Assembly (NCBI RefSeq): GCF_007097525.1
Contig: NZ_VKDD01000002.1
Coordinates: 775,993-839,992 of the forward strand
Length of the DNA: 64,000 nt
Reading direction: 5' to 3'
Source: Thalassomonas sp. M1454
GTDB taxonomy: Bacteria; Pseudomonadota; Gammaproteobacteria; Enterobacterales; Alteromonadaceae
Below the pieces are notes generated by a model, which ran no database searches, was not told where the DNA came from, and worked only from the letters and a program-made list of their open reading frames with translations. Both the position numbers and the translations under genes were made by a program. Positions 1 to 7,486 of the stretch are shown in pieces; within the stretch, counting starts at the first letter, position 1; every line of letters starts with the position of its first letter.

Positions 1-63
1 AGCAACGGACTGACTATTATAAAATCAGCGTTCCTCCCTAGTTAAGTCCAGGTTGAGGAGCCA
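1..63 (+). pseudogene. Degenerate tRNA-Asn copy 1
   Basis: This copy keeps the tRNA-Asn segment AGCAACGGACTG, the 3' part of the T arm and the 3' acceptor strand with CCA. The 5' acceptor strand and D arm are not visible, although the window edge cuts off anything further upstream. The anticodon arm is replaced by an AT-rich stretch (ACTATTATAAAATCAGCG). It cannot fold as a normal tRNA. Confidence 0.75.
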
Positions 64-128
64 AATTAAAGATAATTGTTTATTTAAGTTAAACGGTTAT
101 CGATTTTATAAAGTTTAAATCTCGTTAT

Positions 129-191
129 AGCAACGGACTGACTATTATAAAATCAGCGTTCCTCCCTAGTTAAGTCCAGGTTGAGGAGCCA
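129..191 (+). pseudogene. Degenerate tRNA-Asn copy 2
   Basis: Same structure as copy 1, one 128-bp period downstream. It lacks the 5' acceptor strand and D arm, carries the same anticodon-arm replacement, and still ends in the GAGGAGCCA 3' end of tRNA-Asn. The T arm is also eroded relative to the intact genes at 294 and 423. Confidence 0.75.
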
Positions 192-256
192 AATTAAAGA
201 TAATGGTTTATTTAAGTTAAACGGTTATCGATTTTATAAAGTTTAAATCTCGTTAA

Positions 257-292
257 AGCAACGGACTGACAATATAAAATCAAAAAGAACAA
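257..292 (+). pseudogene. Truncated tRNA-Asn remnant (copy 3)
   Basis: The AGCAACGGACTGAC motif and part of the anticodon-arm replacement recur here. They run straight into the spacer preceding the intact tRNA-Asn at 294, so this copy has also lost its 3' half. It looks like a recombination junction between a degenerate unit and an intact unit. Confidence 0.6.
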
Positions 293-293
293 T

Positions 294-369
294 TCCTCAA
301 TAGCTCAGTTGGTAGAGCAACGGACTGTTAATCCGTTTGTCCCTGGTTCAAGTCCAGGTTGAGGAGCCA
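294..369 (+). tRNA. tRNA-Asn (GTT)
   Basis: Intact 76-nt tRNA. The acceptor stem TCCTCAA pairs with TTGAGGA, and G plus an encoded CCA follows. The D arm is GCTCAGTTGGTAGAGC, the anticodon loop contains CTGTTAA (anticodon GTT), and the T arm contains GGTTCAAGTCC. The sequence matches gammaproteobacterial tRNA-Asn closely. An identical copy lies 129 bp downstream, and the two are probably co-transcribed into the terminator at 505. Confidence 0.97.
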
Positions 370-422
370 TATTAAAGATAATGGTTTATTCAAGTCAATA
401 AGCGGTTATTATAAAGAACAAT

Positions 423-498
423 TCCTCAATAGCTCAGTTGGTAGAGCAACGGACTGTTAATCCGTTTGTCCCTGGTTCAAGTCCAGGTTGAGGAGCCA
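423..498 (+). tRNA. tRNA-Asn (GTT), second copy
   Basis: 76-nt tRNA with the same sequence as the copy at 294, including anticodon GTT and an encoded CCA. The 53-bp spacer between the two tRNAs resembles the spacer of the 128-bp degenerate units, so all these copies descend from one tandemly duplicated unit. A strong intrinsic terminator follows within 10 bp. Confidence 0.97.
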
Positions 499-504
499 CA
501 TTAG

Positions 505-533
505 AAAGGCCTGCATTTATGTAGGCCTTTTTT
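505..533 (+). terminator. Intrinsic terminator of the tRNA-Asn pair
   Basis: The stem AAAGGCCTGCA pairs with TGTAGGCCTTT across a short TTTA loop, with one mismatch, and a run of T follows. It starts 6 bp after the CCA of the second tRNA-Asn. Confidence 0.9.
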
Positions 534-626
534 CTTTCCTAAACATACTTTTTAAAATACCCCGTCAATCCACCATGCTTTTGGGTAGAACCTCCTAATC
601 CTTACTGTGAATTTAGTATTTCTCAA

Positions 627-690
627 AGCAACGGACTGACTATTATAAAATCAGCGTTTGTCCCTGATTCAAGTCCAGGTTGAGGAGCCA
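627..690 (+). pseudogene. Degenerate tRNA-Asn copy 4
   Basis: Starts TCTCAA-AGCAACGG, as if the D arm had been deleted from TCCTCAATAGC...GAGCAACGG. The anticodon arm carries the same AT-rich replacement as copies 1 and 2. The T arm and 3' end with CCA are better preserved (TGATTCAAGTCC) than in copies 1 and 2. A copy of the terminator follows directly. Confidence 0.75.
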
Positions 691-696
691 CATTAG

Positions 697-727
697 AAAG
701 GCCTGCATTTATGTAGGCCTTTTTTCT
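697..727 (+). terminator. Intrinsic terminator after degenerate tRNA copy 4
   Basis: Second copy of the AAAGGCCTGCA / TGTAGGCCTTT hairpin plus T-run, duplicated with the 192-bp unit. Confidence 0.85.
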
Positions 728-818
728 TTCCTAAACATACTTTTTAAAATACCCCGTCATTCCACCATGCTTTTGGGTGGAACCTCCTAATCCTTACTGT
801 GAATTTAGTATTTCTCAA

Positions 819-882
819 AGCAACGGACTGACTATTATAAAATCAGCGTTTGTCCCTGGTTCAAGTCCAGGTTGAGGAGCCA
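819..882 (+). pseudogene. Degenerate tRNA-Asn copy 5
   Basis: Same architecture as copy 4, 192 bp downstream. The T arm here is identical to that of the functional genes (CTGGTTCAAGTCCAG) and the 3' CCA is kept. The D arm and the anticodon arm are lost or replaced. A variant terminator follows at 889. Confidence 0.75.
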
Positions 883-888
883 TATTAG

Positions 889-916
889 AAGACCTGCATT
901 TATGCAGGTCTTTTTT
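889..916 (+). terminator. Intrinsic terminator at the end of the tRNA array
   Basis: Perfect stem AAGACCTGCA / TGCAGGTCTT with a TTTA loop and a T6 tail. Compared with the two upstream copies, both sides of the stem have changed while pairing is kept, which suggests selection on structure. Confidence 0.9.
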
Positions 917-1109
917 CTTTCTCCCCTGTTCTAACTCCAGTTCAACATTACCTTCTATTTTGTTTATGTTAGAAAACTTTAAAAATTCTTAATTTATTTC
1001 TAAAAAATAATAAGTATCAAGGAATACTTAATTAATAGTTTCTTTGCTTTATGGCCTTAACTGACTTAGTGTTTTATTAAATACATACTAGAGATGCCAA
1101 TTATTATTC

Positions 1110-1862
1110 ATGTTATTACGTAAAATCACTCATCATCTAAAAGAACAAAACTGGTTTGCTGCATGGCTTGACTTATTAATAGTTATTTTGGGGATATTAA
1201 TCGGTTTACAAGTTAATAGTTGGAATGAAACTCGCAAAGAAAAGGCGCTTGAGACTATTTACTTGAAAAGGTTTGTTACAGAATTAAAAGTAGATTTACA
1301 GGTATTTGACGATTCAAAGGTTAGAAATCAATACAGGATTGAAGGTGTTGATGCACTCATAGATGCTATAGAGAATGGATTTGAAACTAACCGTGATGAC
1401 TTAATTCACCTATTAAAGTATATAAAAAGAATAGAAATTATTATTAAAGCTAATACTGGTACTGCTACATGGAATGAAATAGTAAGTACAGGTCGCCTTG
1501 ATCTGATACAAGATCAAAAACTAAAAGCGTCAATATCAAATCACTATCAAATCGCAGACCGAGTTCGACGCGAAAATTTAATGTTTAACTCTACAGAGTT
1601 GCGACTTGACCAAATTCTTGATCGATGGTTTACATTAAAGCAGACCCTGTACTTTGCTAATTTGCAATACGATAAGCTGTCCTCTGAAGATATCACTGAA
1701 ATACTAAATAAAGCATTTTCCGATAAAGAATTTTTAACCGTGCTATCTTCTTTTGCTAGAAAGCTTTATCTCGCTAATAGAATAATGTCTCGAAATGAGG
1801 TAAAAACCCAAAACTTAATTAATCATTTAGAAAAAACACTCCAGGAAAAAGAAAAACGTTAA
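1110..1862 (+). CDS. DUF6090-like single-pass membrane protein, function unknown
   Basis: 250 aa. An N-terminal segment (MLLRKITHHLKEQNW) precedes one hydrophobic helix at about residues 19-37 ending in GLQVNSWNE. The remainder is helical and charged, with probable coiled-coil stretches. The pattern of a short cytoplasmic head, a helix with an I-G-I-L-I-G-L-Q-V-N-x-W-N signature, then a long helical domain, matches the DUF6090-like family common in marine bacteria; I know of no function for it. ATG is chosen at 1110 although no strong ribosome site is visible. It stands alone, about 190 bp after the tRNA array. The family call is moderate and comes from motif memory only. Confidence 0.75.
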   Translation: MLLRKITHHLKEQNWFAAWLDLLIVILGILIGLQVNSWNETRKEKALETIYLKRFVTELKVDLQVFDDSKVRNQYRIEGVDALIDAIENGFETNRDDLIHLLKYIKRIEIIIKANTGTATWNEIVSTGRLDLIQDQKLKASISNHYQIADRVRRENLMFNSTELRLDQILDRWFTLKQTLYFANLQYDKLSSEDITEILNKAFSDKEFLTVLSSFARKLYLANRIMSRNEVKTQNLINHLEKTLQEKEKR

Positions 1863-2110
1863 ATACATTTATTCGTTTACTGTCTATGTTTAGAGCAAAT
1901 TTACCATTAACCACTCGAAAAGTTTAGATCTCAGAACGATATCTTAATGGTTGGAATTCTTTACCAGCAAATGAAGTCGGAGCTTCATTTAACAAGTTAA
2001 TATAATATCTGGCAGGCCGACTTTGGCACTTTATAGTACTTGTGTTTCCACTAGCTTTAAGTTAATTAATAGGTAAAATAGCGCTCTTATTTTTAAAGGC
2101 TCGAGCATTT

Positions 2111-2731
2111 ATGGATCTTACCGCGTTAGCAATTTTTATCCCTACTTTCTTTTTTGTGAGTATTACACCAGGTTTATGTATGACCTTAGCATTAACTTTA
2201 GGTATGACTATTGGTGTCAGACGTACCATGTGGATGATGTTTGGTGAAGTATTAGGTGTAGCCTTAGTTGCTGTTTCTGCAGTTTTAGGTGTTGCAGCCT
2301 TAATGTTAAAATTTCCGCAGATATTTGCCATATTAAAAATTATTGGCGCTCTCTATTTAGCTTATGTTGGTATTCAGATGTGGCTTTCTAAAGGGAAAAT
2401 GGCCATAACAAAGAATCAGGAAACCACTCAGTCAGTTTCTAGAAAAAGCTTGTTTTCTCAAGGATTTATTACAGCGATAGCCAATCCTAAGGGCTGGGCA
2501 TTTATGATTTCCCTACTCCCGCCATTTATTAATGCGAGCTTAGCTATAACGCCGCAGCTATTTTTATTGGTTAGCATCATAATGATCTCTGAATTTATCT
2601 GCATGATGATATACGCAACAGGTGGTAAAACACTGGGTAAATTAATTGCTAAGTCGGAAAATGTACGATTGATGAATCGAATTTCAGGTACATTAATGAT
2701 TGGTGTCAGTATTTGGTTAGCCGTAACTTAA
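2111..2731 (+). CDS. LysE/RhtB family amino-acid exporter
   Basis: 206 aa, the usual length for LysE/RhtB exporters. About six hydrophobic helices are visible, with the family's N-terminal SITPGLCMTLALTLGMTIG signature, in which the usual P-G-P is P-G-L. A central polar loop (LSKGKMAITKNQE) and a conserved NPKGWAF follow. It is an inner-membrane exporter of amino acids or related metabolites; the substrate cannot be told from sequence. The ATG at 2111 follows a weak ribosome site. It has no obvious operon partner and converges on the minus-strand gene ending at 2771. Confidence 0.9.
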   Translation: MDLTALAIFIPTFFFVSITPGLCMTLALTLGMTIGVRRTMWMMFGEVLGVALVAVSAVLGVAALMLKFPQIFAILKIIGALYLAYVGIQMWLSKGKMAITKNQETTQSVSRKSLFSQGFITAIANPKGWAFMISLLPPFINASLAITPQLFLLVSIIMISEFICMMIYATGGKTLGKLIAKSENVRLMNRISGTLMIGVSIWLAVT

Positions 2732-2770
2732 TAAGTATATGGTTAAACAAGGAATTTAGCGTTGTATTCT

Positions 2771-3235
2771 TTATCTTTCACTTTCAAAATAAAACTGAAT
2801 TAAGCGCGCTTCACCTTCAATTTCTAGCGCAATATTCATTATCCAAACCATAGTATCTTCAGTACAAGCACCAATCATAGTTTGAGCAGTAACTGTAATA
2901 GGTAAATTTGTAGCGGATATGTCACTTGGATTAAAAAATAATGGTATTTTACCCATAAACATATCTTTACCTTCTAACCAGGCAGAAGTGATTTTTACAG
3001 GTTTTAGTGACTTTATCTGTAATTCAAAATCAATTTCAGATTCAGCTTTAACAACTTTAGGCTCAGTTGATAACTTTATTTCTAAATCAGCGCTTACTTT
3101 CGTGCACTCTGATTGTTGAAAATCACAAAGATTTGCATTTTTGACAGAGAAATTAGATTCACTTAAGTAAAAGTTGCTCGCTACTAGCAAAATGGTGGCA
3201 ATAACGAGGGTTAAAATAGTGATTTGTTTTTTCAT
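2771..3235 (-). CDS. Small membrane-anchored periplasmic protein, possibly YtkA/FixH-like
   Basis: 154 aa from the ATG at 3235, where a signal-anchor (MKKQITILTLVIATILL) begins. An upstream in-frame extension to 3322 exists but would put a charged 29-residue tail before the signal, so I reject it. After the anchor comes a probable beta-sandwich with the stretch LEGKDMFMGKIPLFF, similar in style to YtkA or copper-chaperone-like domains that carry methionines. Three cysteines follow the anchor. It is divergent from ccoN with a 280-bp gap, so a role in copper handling or oxidase assembly is possible but is inference. I do not recognise a precise family. Confidence 0.7.
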   Translation of the reverse strand: MKKQITILTLVIATILLVASNFYLSESNFSVKNANLCDFQQSECTKVSADLEIKLSTEPKVVKAESEIDFELQIKSLKPVKITSAWLEGKDMFMGKIPLFFNPSDISATNLPITVTAQTMIGACTEDTMVWIMNIALEIEGEARLIQFYFESER

Positions 3236-3313
3236 CGATATATACTTAAGTCTATGTTTGTGCCTGATAAATAACCTATTTCGTACAAATAAATTACAAA
3301 TTAATACAATTTC

Positions 3314-3327
3314 TTGATCCAAGTCAT
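3314..3327. promoter_or_regulatory. Weak FNR-like half-palindrome upstream of ccoN
   Basis: TTGATCCAAGTCAT matches the FNR consensus TTGATNNNNATCAA fully in the left half but only 3 of 5 in the right half. It lies about 190 bp before ccoN and about 80 bp before the divergent gene at 3235. FNR control of a cbb3 operon would be expected, but this site alone is weak. Confidence 0.3.
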
Positions 3328-3517
3328 ATTTTTACACAACTTTGGGTGACATAACACCTTCTAACCTTTATTATTCACTTCGAAAATTGGCATATCTTTA
3401 AAGTGCTTGTTTTTTGAACTATAACTAATGCATACAAATTTTTTTAACGTTCCGACGTAAAAATAATAAAAGTATAAAACGCATCAATTCAATAATTATA
3501 AATGTGGAACCTTCAAT

Positions 3518-4945
3518 ATGAGTCAAAGCAATCTGACAGAAATGGATTACAACTATAAAGTTGTGCGCCAATTTACTGTAATGACTGTAATTTGGGGCAT
3601 TGTAGGTACGTTAGTAGGTGTTATTATTGCCGCTCAGTTAATCTGGCCAGCATTAAACTTTGATACACCTTGGCTAACATACTCGCGATTACGTCCTTTA
3701 CACACCAATGCGGTAATTTTCGCTTTTGGTACTAGTGCACTATTTGCAACTTCTTACTATGTTGTTCAACGAACATGTAAAGCAACACTGTTTGGTGGCA
3801 AATTAGTTCCTTTCACCTTTTGGGGCTGGCAAGCTGTTATCGTTTTAGCGGCGATCACTCTTCCTATGGGATTAACTTCTTCAAAAGAATACGCCGAATT
3901 AGAATGGCCGATTGATATCTTAATCGCTGTTGTATGGGTTTCGTATGCGATAGTATTCTTTGGTACTCTTATCAAAAGAAAGACATCTCATATCTACGTT
4001 GCTAACTGGTTCTTTGGTGGTTTCATTTTAACTGTTGCTGTTCTTCACATTGGTAACTCAATGGTTATTCCATTAACTTGGAGTAAATCATACTCTATCT
4101 ACCCTGGTGCTATCGATGCGATGATGCAGTGGTGGTATGGACATAATGCCGTAGGTTTCCTACTTACTGCTGGTTTCCTAGGTATGATGTACTACTTTGT
4201 TCCTAAGCAAGCTGAACGTCCGGTTTACTCTTACCGTTTATCAATAGTTCACTTCTGGGCATTAGTTTCTTTATACATTTGGGCGGGTCCTCACCACCTT
4301 CACTACACAGCACTTCCTGATTGGACGCAAAGTGTTGGTATGGTAATGTCTATCGTATTATTCCTTCCTTCATGGGGTGGTATGATCAACGGTATTATGA
4401 CGTTATCTGGTGCATGGCATAAACTTCGTCACGATCCTATTCTACGATTCTTAATTGTTTCATTATCTTTCTACGGTATGTCTACGTTCGAAGGTCCAAT
4501 GATGGCGATTAAATCAGTAAACGCTTTATCACACTACACTGACTGGACTGTTGGTCACGTACACTCTGGCGCTCTAGGTTGGGTTGCTATGGTTTCAATT
4601 GGTGCTATGTACCACTTAATTCCAGTACTGTTTAACCAAGGTCGTATGTACAGCGTTAAACTTATTAATGTTCACTTCTGGTTACACACAACAGGTATCG
4701 TTTTATACATTGTTGCTATGTGGATCTCTGGTGTAATGCAAGGTTTAATGTGGAGAGCTGTAAATACAGACGGTACGTTAACTTACTCTTTCGTTGAGAG
4801 CTTACAAGCTTCATACCCATTCTACTTCATCCGTTTTGTTGGTGGCGTACTTGTGGTAGCTGGTTTCGTTCTTATGGCGTATAACATGTTCAAAACTATC
4901 GGTGCAAAAGACCATAGTTTAGAAAAACAAGAGCAGGCGGCGTAA
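3518..4945 (+). CDS. ccoN: cbb3-type cytochrome c oxidase subunit I
   Basis: 475 aa, the family's normal length. This is the catalytic haem-copper subunit of the high-affinity cbb3 oxidase in the inner membrane; it reduces O2 to water and pumps protons. About 12 transmembrane helices are visible. Histidine-rich metal-binding motifs are present ([42 protein letters not shown]). It is the first gene of ccoNOQP, with ccoO starting 5 bp after its stop codon. The AT-rich leader of about 190 bp has only a weak FNR-like site. Confidence 0.98.
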   Translation: MSQSNLTEMDYNYKVVRQFTVMTVIWGIVGTLVGVIIAAQLIWPALNFDTPWLTYSRLRPLHTNAVIFAFGTSALFATSYYVVQRTCKATLFGGKLVPFTFWGWQAVIVLAAITLPMGLTSSKEYAELEWPIDILIAVVWVSYAIVFFGTLIKRKTSHIYVANWFFGGFILTVAVLHIGNSMVIPLTWSKSYSIYPGAIDAMMQWWYGHNAVGFLLTAGFLGMMYYFVPKQAERPVYSYRLSIVHFWALVSLYIWAGPHHLHYTALPDWTQSVGMVMSIVLFLPSWGGMINGIMTLSGAWHKLRHDPILRFLIVSLSFYGMSTFEGPMMAIKSVNALSHYTDWTVGHVHSGALGWVAMVSIGAMYHLIPVLFNQGRMYSVKLINVHFWLHTTGIVLYIVAMWISGVMQGLMWRAVNTDGTLTYSFVESLQASYPFYFIRFVGGVLVVAGFVLMAYNMFKTIGAKDHSLEKQEQAA

Positions 4946-4949
4946 TATA

Positions 4950-5633
4950 ATGTCTAATAACAAACAAAACAAACATGAAAAACTTGAAAAACACGTAGGT
5001 TGGTTTGCTGTTGCAACAATCGCGGCCATGAGTATTGGTGGTTTGGTTGAGATAACACCTTTGTTTTTCCAAAAAGCAACTACAACTCCGGTTGATAATT
5101 TGCGCCCATATACTGCACTAGAAATGGAAGGTCGTGATATCTACATTCGTGAAGGTTGTAACAACTGTCACTCACAAATGATCCGTCCTCTTCGTGCTGA
5201 AACTGAGCGTTACGGTCACTACTCTGTAGCTGGTGAGTCAGTTTGGGAACACCCTCATTTATGGGGTTCTAAGCGTACTGGTCCTGATTTAGCACGTGTT
5301 GGCGGTCGTTACTCAGATGATTGGCACTATGCACATATGATAGATCCACGTTCAGTTGTACCAGAGTCGAACATGCCTTCGTACTCTTGGTTAGCTGATA
5401 CACCAGTATCAAATGAATTATCGGCTCGTAAAATGGAGTTATTTAACAGCTTAACTAAAAATCGCAGTCATAAAGATTCGGAAGGTAACCCTATCCCACT
5501 TTATTCTGCTGATGATATAGCTAACGCTGGTAAAGAGTTCGCGACTACGAAAAGTATTACTGGTAAGGACGGTTTACAAGAAATTGACGCCCTTATCGCT
5601 TATTTACAATCACTTGGTCACGCGTTGAAATAA
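4950..5633 (+). CDS. ccoO: cbb3-type cytochrome c oxidase subunit II (mono-haem cytochrome c)
   Basis: 227 aa. One N-terminal transmembrane helix (about residues 17-40) anchors a periplasmic cytochrome c domain. The haem-attachment motif CNNCH is at residues 70-74 and is followed by the family's [18 protein letters not shown] sequence. It passes electrons from CcoP to the CcoN active site. It lies between ccoN and ccoQ with gaps of only a few bases, so it is certainly in the operon. The length is slightly above the usual size of about 200 aa because of an extended C-terminal region. Confidence 0.98.
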   Translation: MSNNKQNKHEKLEKHVGWFAVATIAAMSIGGLVEITPLFFQKATTTPVDNLRPYTALEMEGRDIYIREGCNNCHSQMIRPLRAETERYGHYSVAGESVWEHPHLWGSKRTGPDLARVGGRYSDDWHYAHMIDPRSVVPESNMPSYSWLADTPVSNELSARKMELFNSLTKNRSHKDSEGNPIPLYSADDIANAGKEFATTKSITGKDGLQEIDALIAYLQSLGHALK

Positions 5634-5635
5634 TT

Positions 5636-5818
5636 ATGGATTACGGCACTTTACGAGGTATTTTCACTGTTCTTATCTTTGTACTTTTTATCATAATTGT
5701 ACTTTGGGCTTACAGTAAAAATCGCAAGTCAAAATTTGACAAAATTGCTAACTCTATATTTGATGAAAACGACGACAAAGAAGTAAAAAACAAACAGGAG
5801 ACTAATAATAATGTCTAG
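5636..5818 (+). CDS. ccoQ: cbb3-type oxidase small subunit CcoQ
   Basis: 60 aa with one transmembrane helix (about residues 9-25, GIFTVLIFVLFIIIVLW) and then a charged cytoplasmic tail (YSKNRKSKFDKIANS, then acidic). This is the size and shape of CcoQ, which stabilises the cbb3 complex. The start is 2 bp after the ccoO stop, and the last 8 bp overlap the ccoP start at 5811, implying translational coupling. Confidence 0.92.
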   Translation: MDYGTLRGIFTVLIFVLFIIIVLWAYSKNRKSKFDKIANSIFDENDDKEVKNKQETNNNV

Positions 5819-6791
5819 CTTCTGGAGTATATGGATTACCGTTTTAACTTTAGCAACTCTATTTGGTTGTTGGCTTCTACTACGCATGTGTTTAAAGAAC
5901 TTTGCAGGCGTAGCTGAAGGCGAACCAATGGACCACGAGTTTGATGGTATCCAAGAATTAAACAACCCACTACCTAAATGGTGGAGTACATTCTTCTTAG
6001 TAACAATTATTTGGGGCTTTGGCTACTTAGCTTTATACCCAGGTTTAGGTAACTTTGAAGGTTTACTAAAATGGAAAAGTTCAAACCAAGGTGTAACATC
6101 AATCGCTGAATCTGAAGCATCAGCAATTGCAGCAAAAGAAGCTGGTATGCTTGTACAATACGATCGCGAAGTGACTCAAGCGAGCGAAAAGTACGGTCCT
6201 ATCTTTGCTGAATTTGCTAAGCAAGATGTTGAAACTTTAAGTACTAACGAAGACGCGCTAAAAATTGGTCAACGTTTGTTCTTACAAAACTGTTCTCAAT
6301 GTCACGGTTCTGATGCTAAAGGCACAACCGGCTTCCCTAACCTTACCGATAACGATTGGTTATATGGTGGTGACGGTGCTGCGATTGAAGCGTCAATCTT
6401 AGACGGTCGTAAAGCTAACGGTATGATTGCATGGGAAACTATGCTTGGTGGTGAAGAAGGTGTTAAAGAAGTTACAGCTTATGTACTTAGCTTAAACCCT
6501 GACCGTGCTGCTAAAGTAGATGCTGATTTAGCCGCAAAAGGTGAAGCTAAATTTGCTATGTGTGCAGCGTGTCACGGTGCAGACGGTAAAGGTAGTGTTG
6601 CTATGGGCATCCCTCTAGGTGCGCCTAACCTTACAGATAATGTTTGGTTATACGGTGGTTCTGAGCGTCGAGTTCAAGAGTCTATCGCTAATGGTCGTGC
6701 TGGTGTAATGCCTGCTTGGAAACACATTTTAGGTGAAGATAAAGTACGCGTAATAAGCGCATACGTTTATAGCTTATCAAACCAAAAATAG
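5811..6791 (+). CDS. ccoP: cbb3-type cytochrome c oxidase subunit III (di-haem cytochrome c)
   Basis: 326 aa. Two N-terminal hydrophobic helices (about 5-25 and 58-76) flank the segment EPMDHEFDGIQELNNPLPKWW, which is typical of CcoP. Two cytochrome c domains follow, with haem motifs CSQCH (161-165) and CAACH (251-255). It is the electron entry subunit of the cbb3 oxidase. The start overlaps ccoQ by 8 bp, and it is the last gene of ccoNOQP because a strong terminator follows at 6807. Confidence 0.98.
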   Translation: MSSFWSIWITVLTLATLFGCWLLLRMCLKNFAGVAEGEPMDHEFDGIQELNNPLPKWWSTFFLVTIIWGFGYLALYPGLGNFEGLLKWKSSNQGVTSIAESEASAIAAKEAGMLVQYDREVTQASEKYGPIFAEFAKQDVETLSTNEDALKIGQRLFLQNCSQCHGSDAKGTTGFPNLTDNDWLYGGDGAAIEASILDGRKANGMIAWETMLGGEEGVKEVTAYVLSLNPDRAAKVDADLAAKGEAKFAMCAACHGADGKGSVAMGIPLGAPNLTDNVWLYGGSERRVQESIANGRAGVMPAWKHILGEDKVRVISAYVYSLSNQK

Positions 6792-6806
6792 TTTCTATTT
6801 GAAATT

Positions 6807-6844
6807 AAAAACCCTGTGTAGCTCAGCTATACAGGGTTTTATTT
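6807..6844 (+). terminator. Intrinsic terminator of ccoNOQP
   Basis: Long stem AAAACCCTGT-TAGC / GCTA-ACAGGGTTTT with one opposed mismatch and a 3-nt loop, starting 15 bp after the ccoP stop. A T-rich tail follows. The A-run on the other side could also make it work on the minus strand. Confidence 0.9.
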
Positions 6845-6916
6845 TACCTTAAACAACCGCTTAAATTTCTATGGCATTAATTATTTAAATGAGTATTTAA
6901 TCCCATATTAATTCTA

Positions 6917-6943
6917 ATACCAATCAGTTAATTAAATTGGTAT
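6917..6943. repeat. Short palindromic repeat ATACCAAT...ATTGGTAT
   Basis: Perfect 8-bp inverted arms with an AT-rich centre, between ccoP and ccoH. The same ATACCAAT arm recurs in the palindrome at 34186, and related termini occur at 38298 and 58484, so it belongs to a dispersed family. Confidence 0.65.
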
Positions 6944-7002
6944 CTATTGTTTTCTCTCGAATAAAGATAAAATAATACGACTAATCAAAACGAGTAAAAT
7001 TT

Positions 7003-7485
7003 ATGACTACACCCTGGTACAAAGAGCCTTGGACTTATTTAGTTTTTGGTCTGCCGTTAATTTCAATTTGCGTCGGCACCTCAGTGTTTTTTATTGCTAA
7101 TGAAAACGCTGACACAGTTGTTGTTGATGATTACTATAAAGTTGGCAAAAGTATCAACCAAGATATCCGCAAATATAAAATGGCCGAAAAAATGGGCGTT
7201 GCTTTTGATATGCAAATCACAAAAAATGAAATTGTATTAAAGCCTACAGGTATCGATAAAAACTTCCCTATGCTTAATGTTGATTTTTACCATTCAACAA
7301 TAAACACTCGTGATTTCAGTTTAAAGCTTACCCCAGATGGTAACGGTTGGTATCGCCAATCTTTCGATAACGACATAACAGGAAAGTGGAAAGTAACCCT
7401 TTCACCATTTGACCATAAGTGGAAAATGCAAACTACCCTAGCCTTGCCACAAAACCAATTTAAAGAGTTTGAATCTCAGCATTAA
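7003..7485 (+). CDS. ccoH: FixH/CcoH family cbb3 oxidase assembly protein
   Basis: 160 aa with one N-terminal transmembrane helix (about residues 12-31) and a periplasmic domain. The family signature VVDDYYKVGKSINQD is clear just after the helix. FixH/CcoH proteins take part in maturation of the cbb3 oxidase and are coded with the copper ATPase CcoI. The start is an ATG at 7003. The stop codon at 7483 is one base before the ccoI ATG, so the two are coupled. It is separated from ccoP by a terminator and therefore needs its own promoter. Confidence 0.93.
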   Translation: MTTPWYKEPWTYLVFGLPLISICVGTSVFFIANENADTVVVDDYYKVGKSINQDIRKYKMAEKMGVAFDMQITKNEIVLKPTGIDKNFPMLNVDFYHSTINTRDFSLKLTPDGNGWYRQSFDNDITGKWKVTLSPFDHKWKMQTTLALPQNQFKEFESQH

Positions 7486-7486
7486 T

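Larger units (their letters stand above)
1..256. repeat. 128-bp tandem repeat containing degenerate tRNA-Asn 3' halves
   Basis: Two nearly identical 128-bp units start at 1 and 129, and a third copy of the motif starts at 257. Each unit consists of a degenerate tRNA-Asn remnant followed by an AT-rich spacer of about 65 bp. The copies differ at only a few bases, so the duplication looks recent or is kept uniform by gene conversion. The array runs off the left edge of the window and may contain more copies. Confidence 0.9.
499..882. repeat. 192-bp tandem repeat (terminator + spacer + degenerate tRNA-Asn)
   Basis: Positions 499-690 and 691-882 are two nearly identical 192-bp units. Each consists of a terminator hairpin, an AT-rich spacer with a small imperfect hairpin (TCCACC ... 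GGGTGGA) and a degenerate tRNA-Asn 3' part. Unequal crossing-over within the tRNA array is the simplest origin. Confidence 0.9.

Noticed and set aside
1..882. CRISPR array
   Set aside because: The repeats are 128 and 192 bp tandem duplications containing tRNA remnants, not short repeats with unique spacers.
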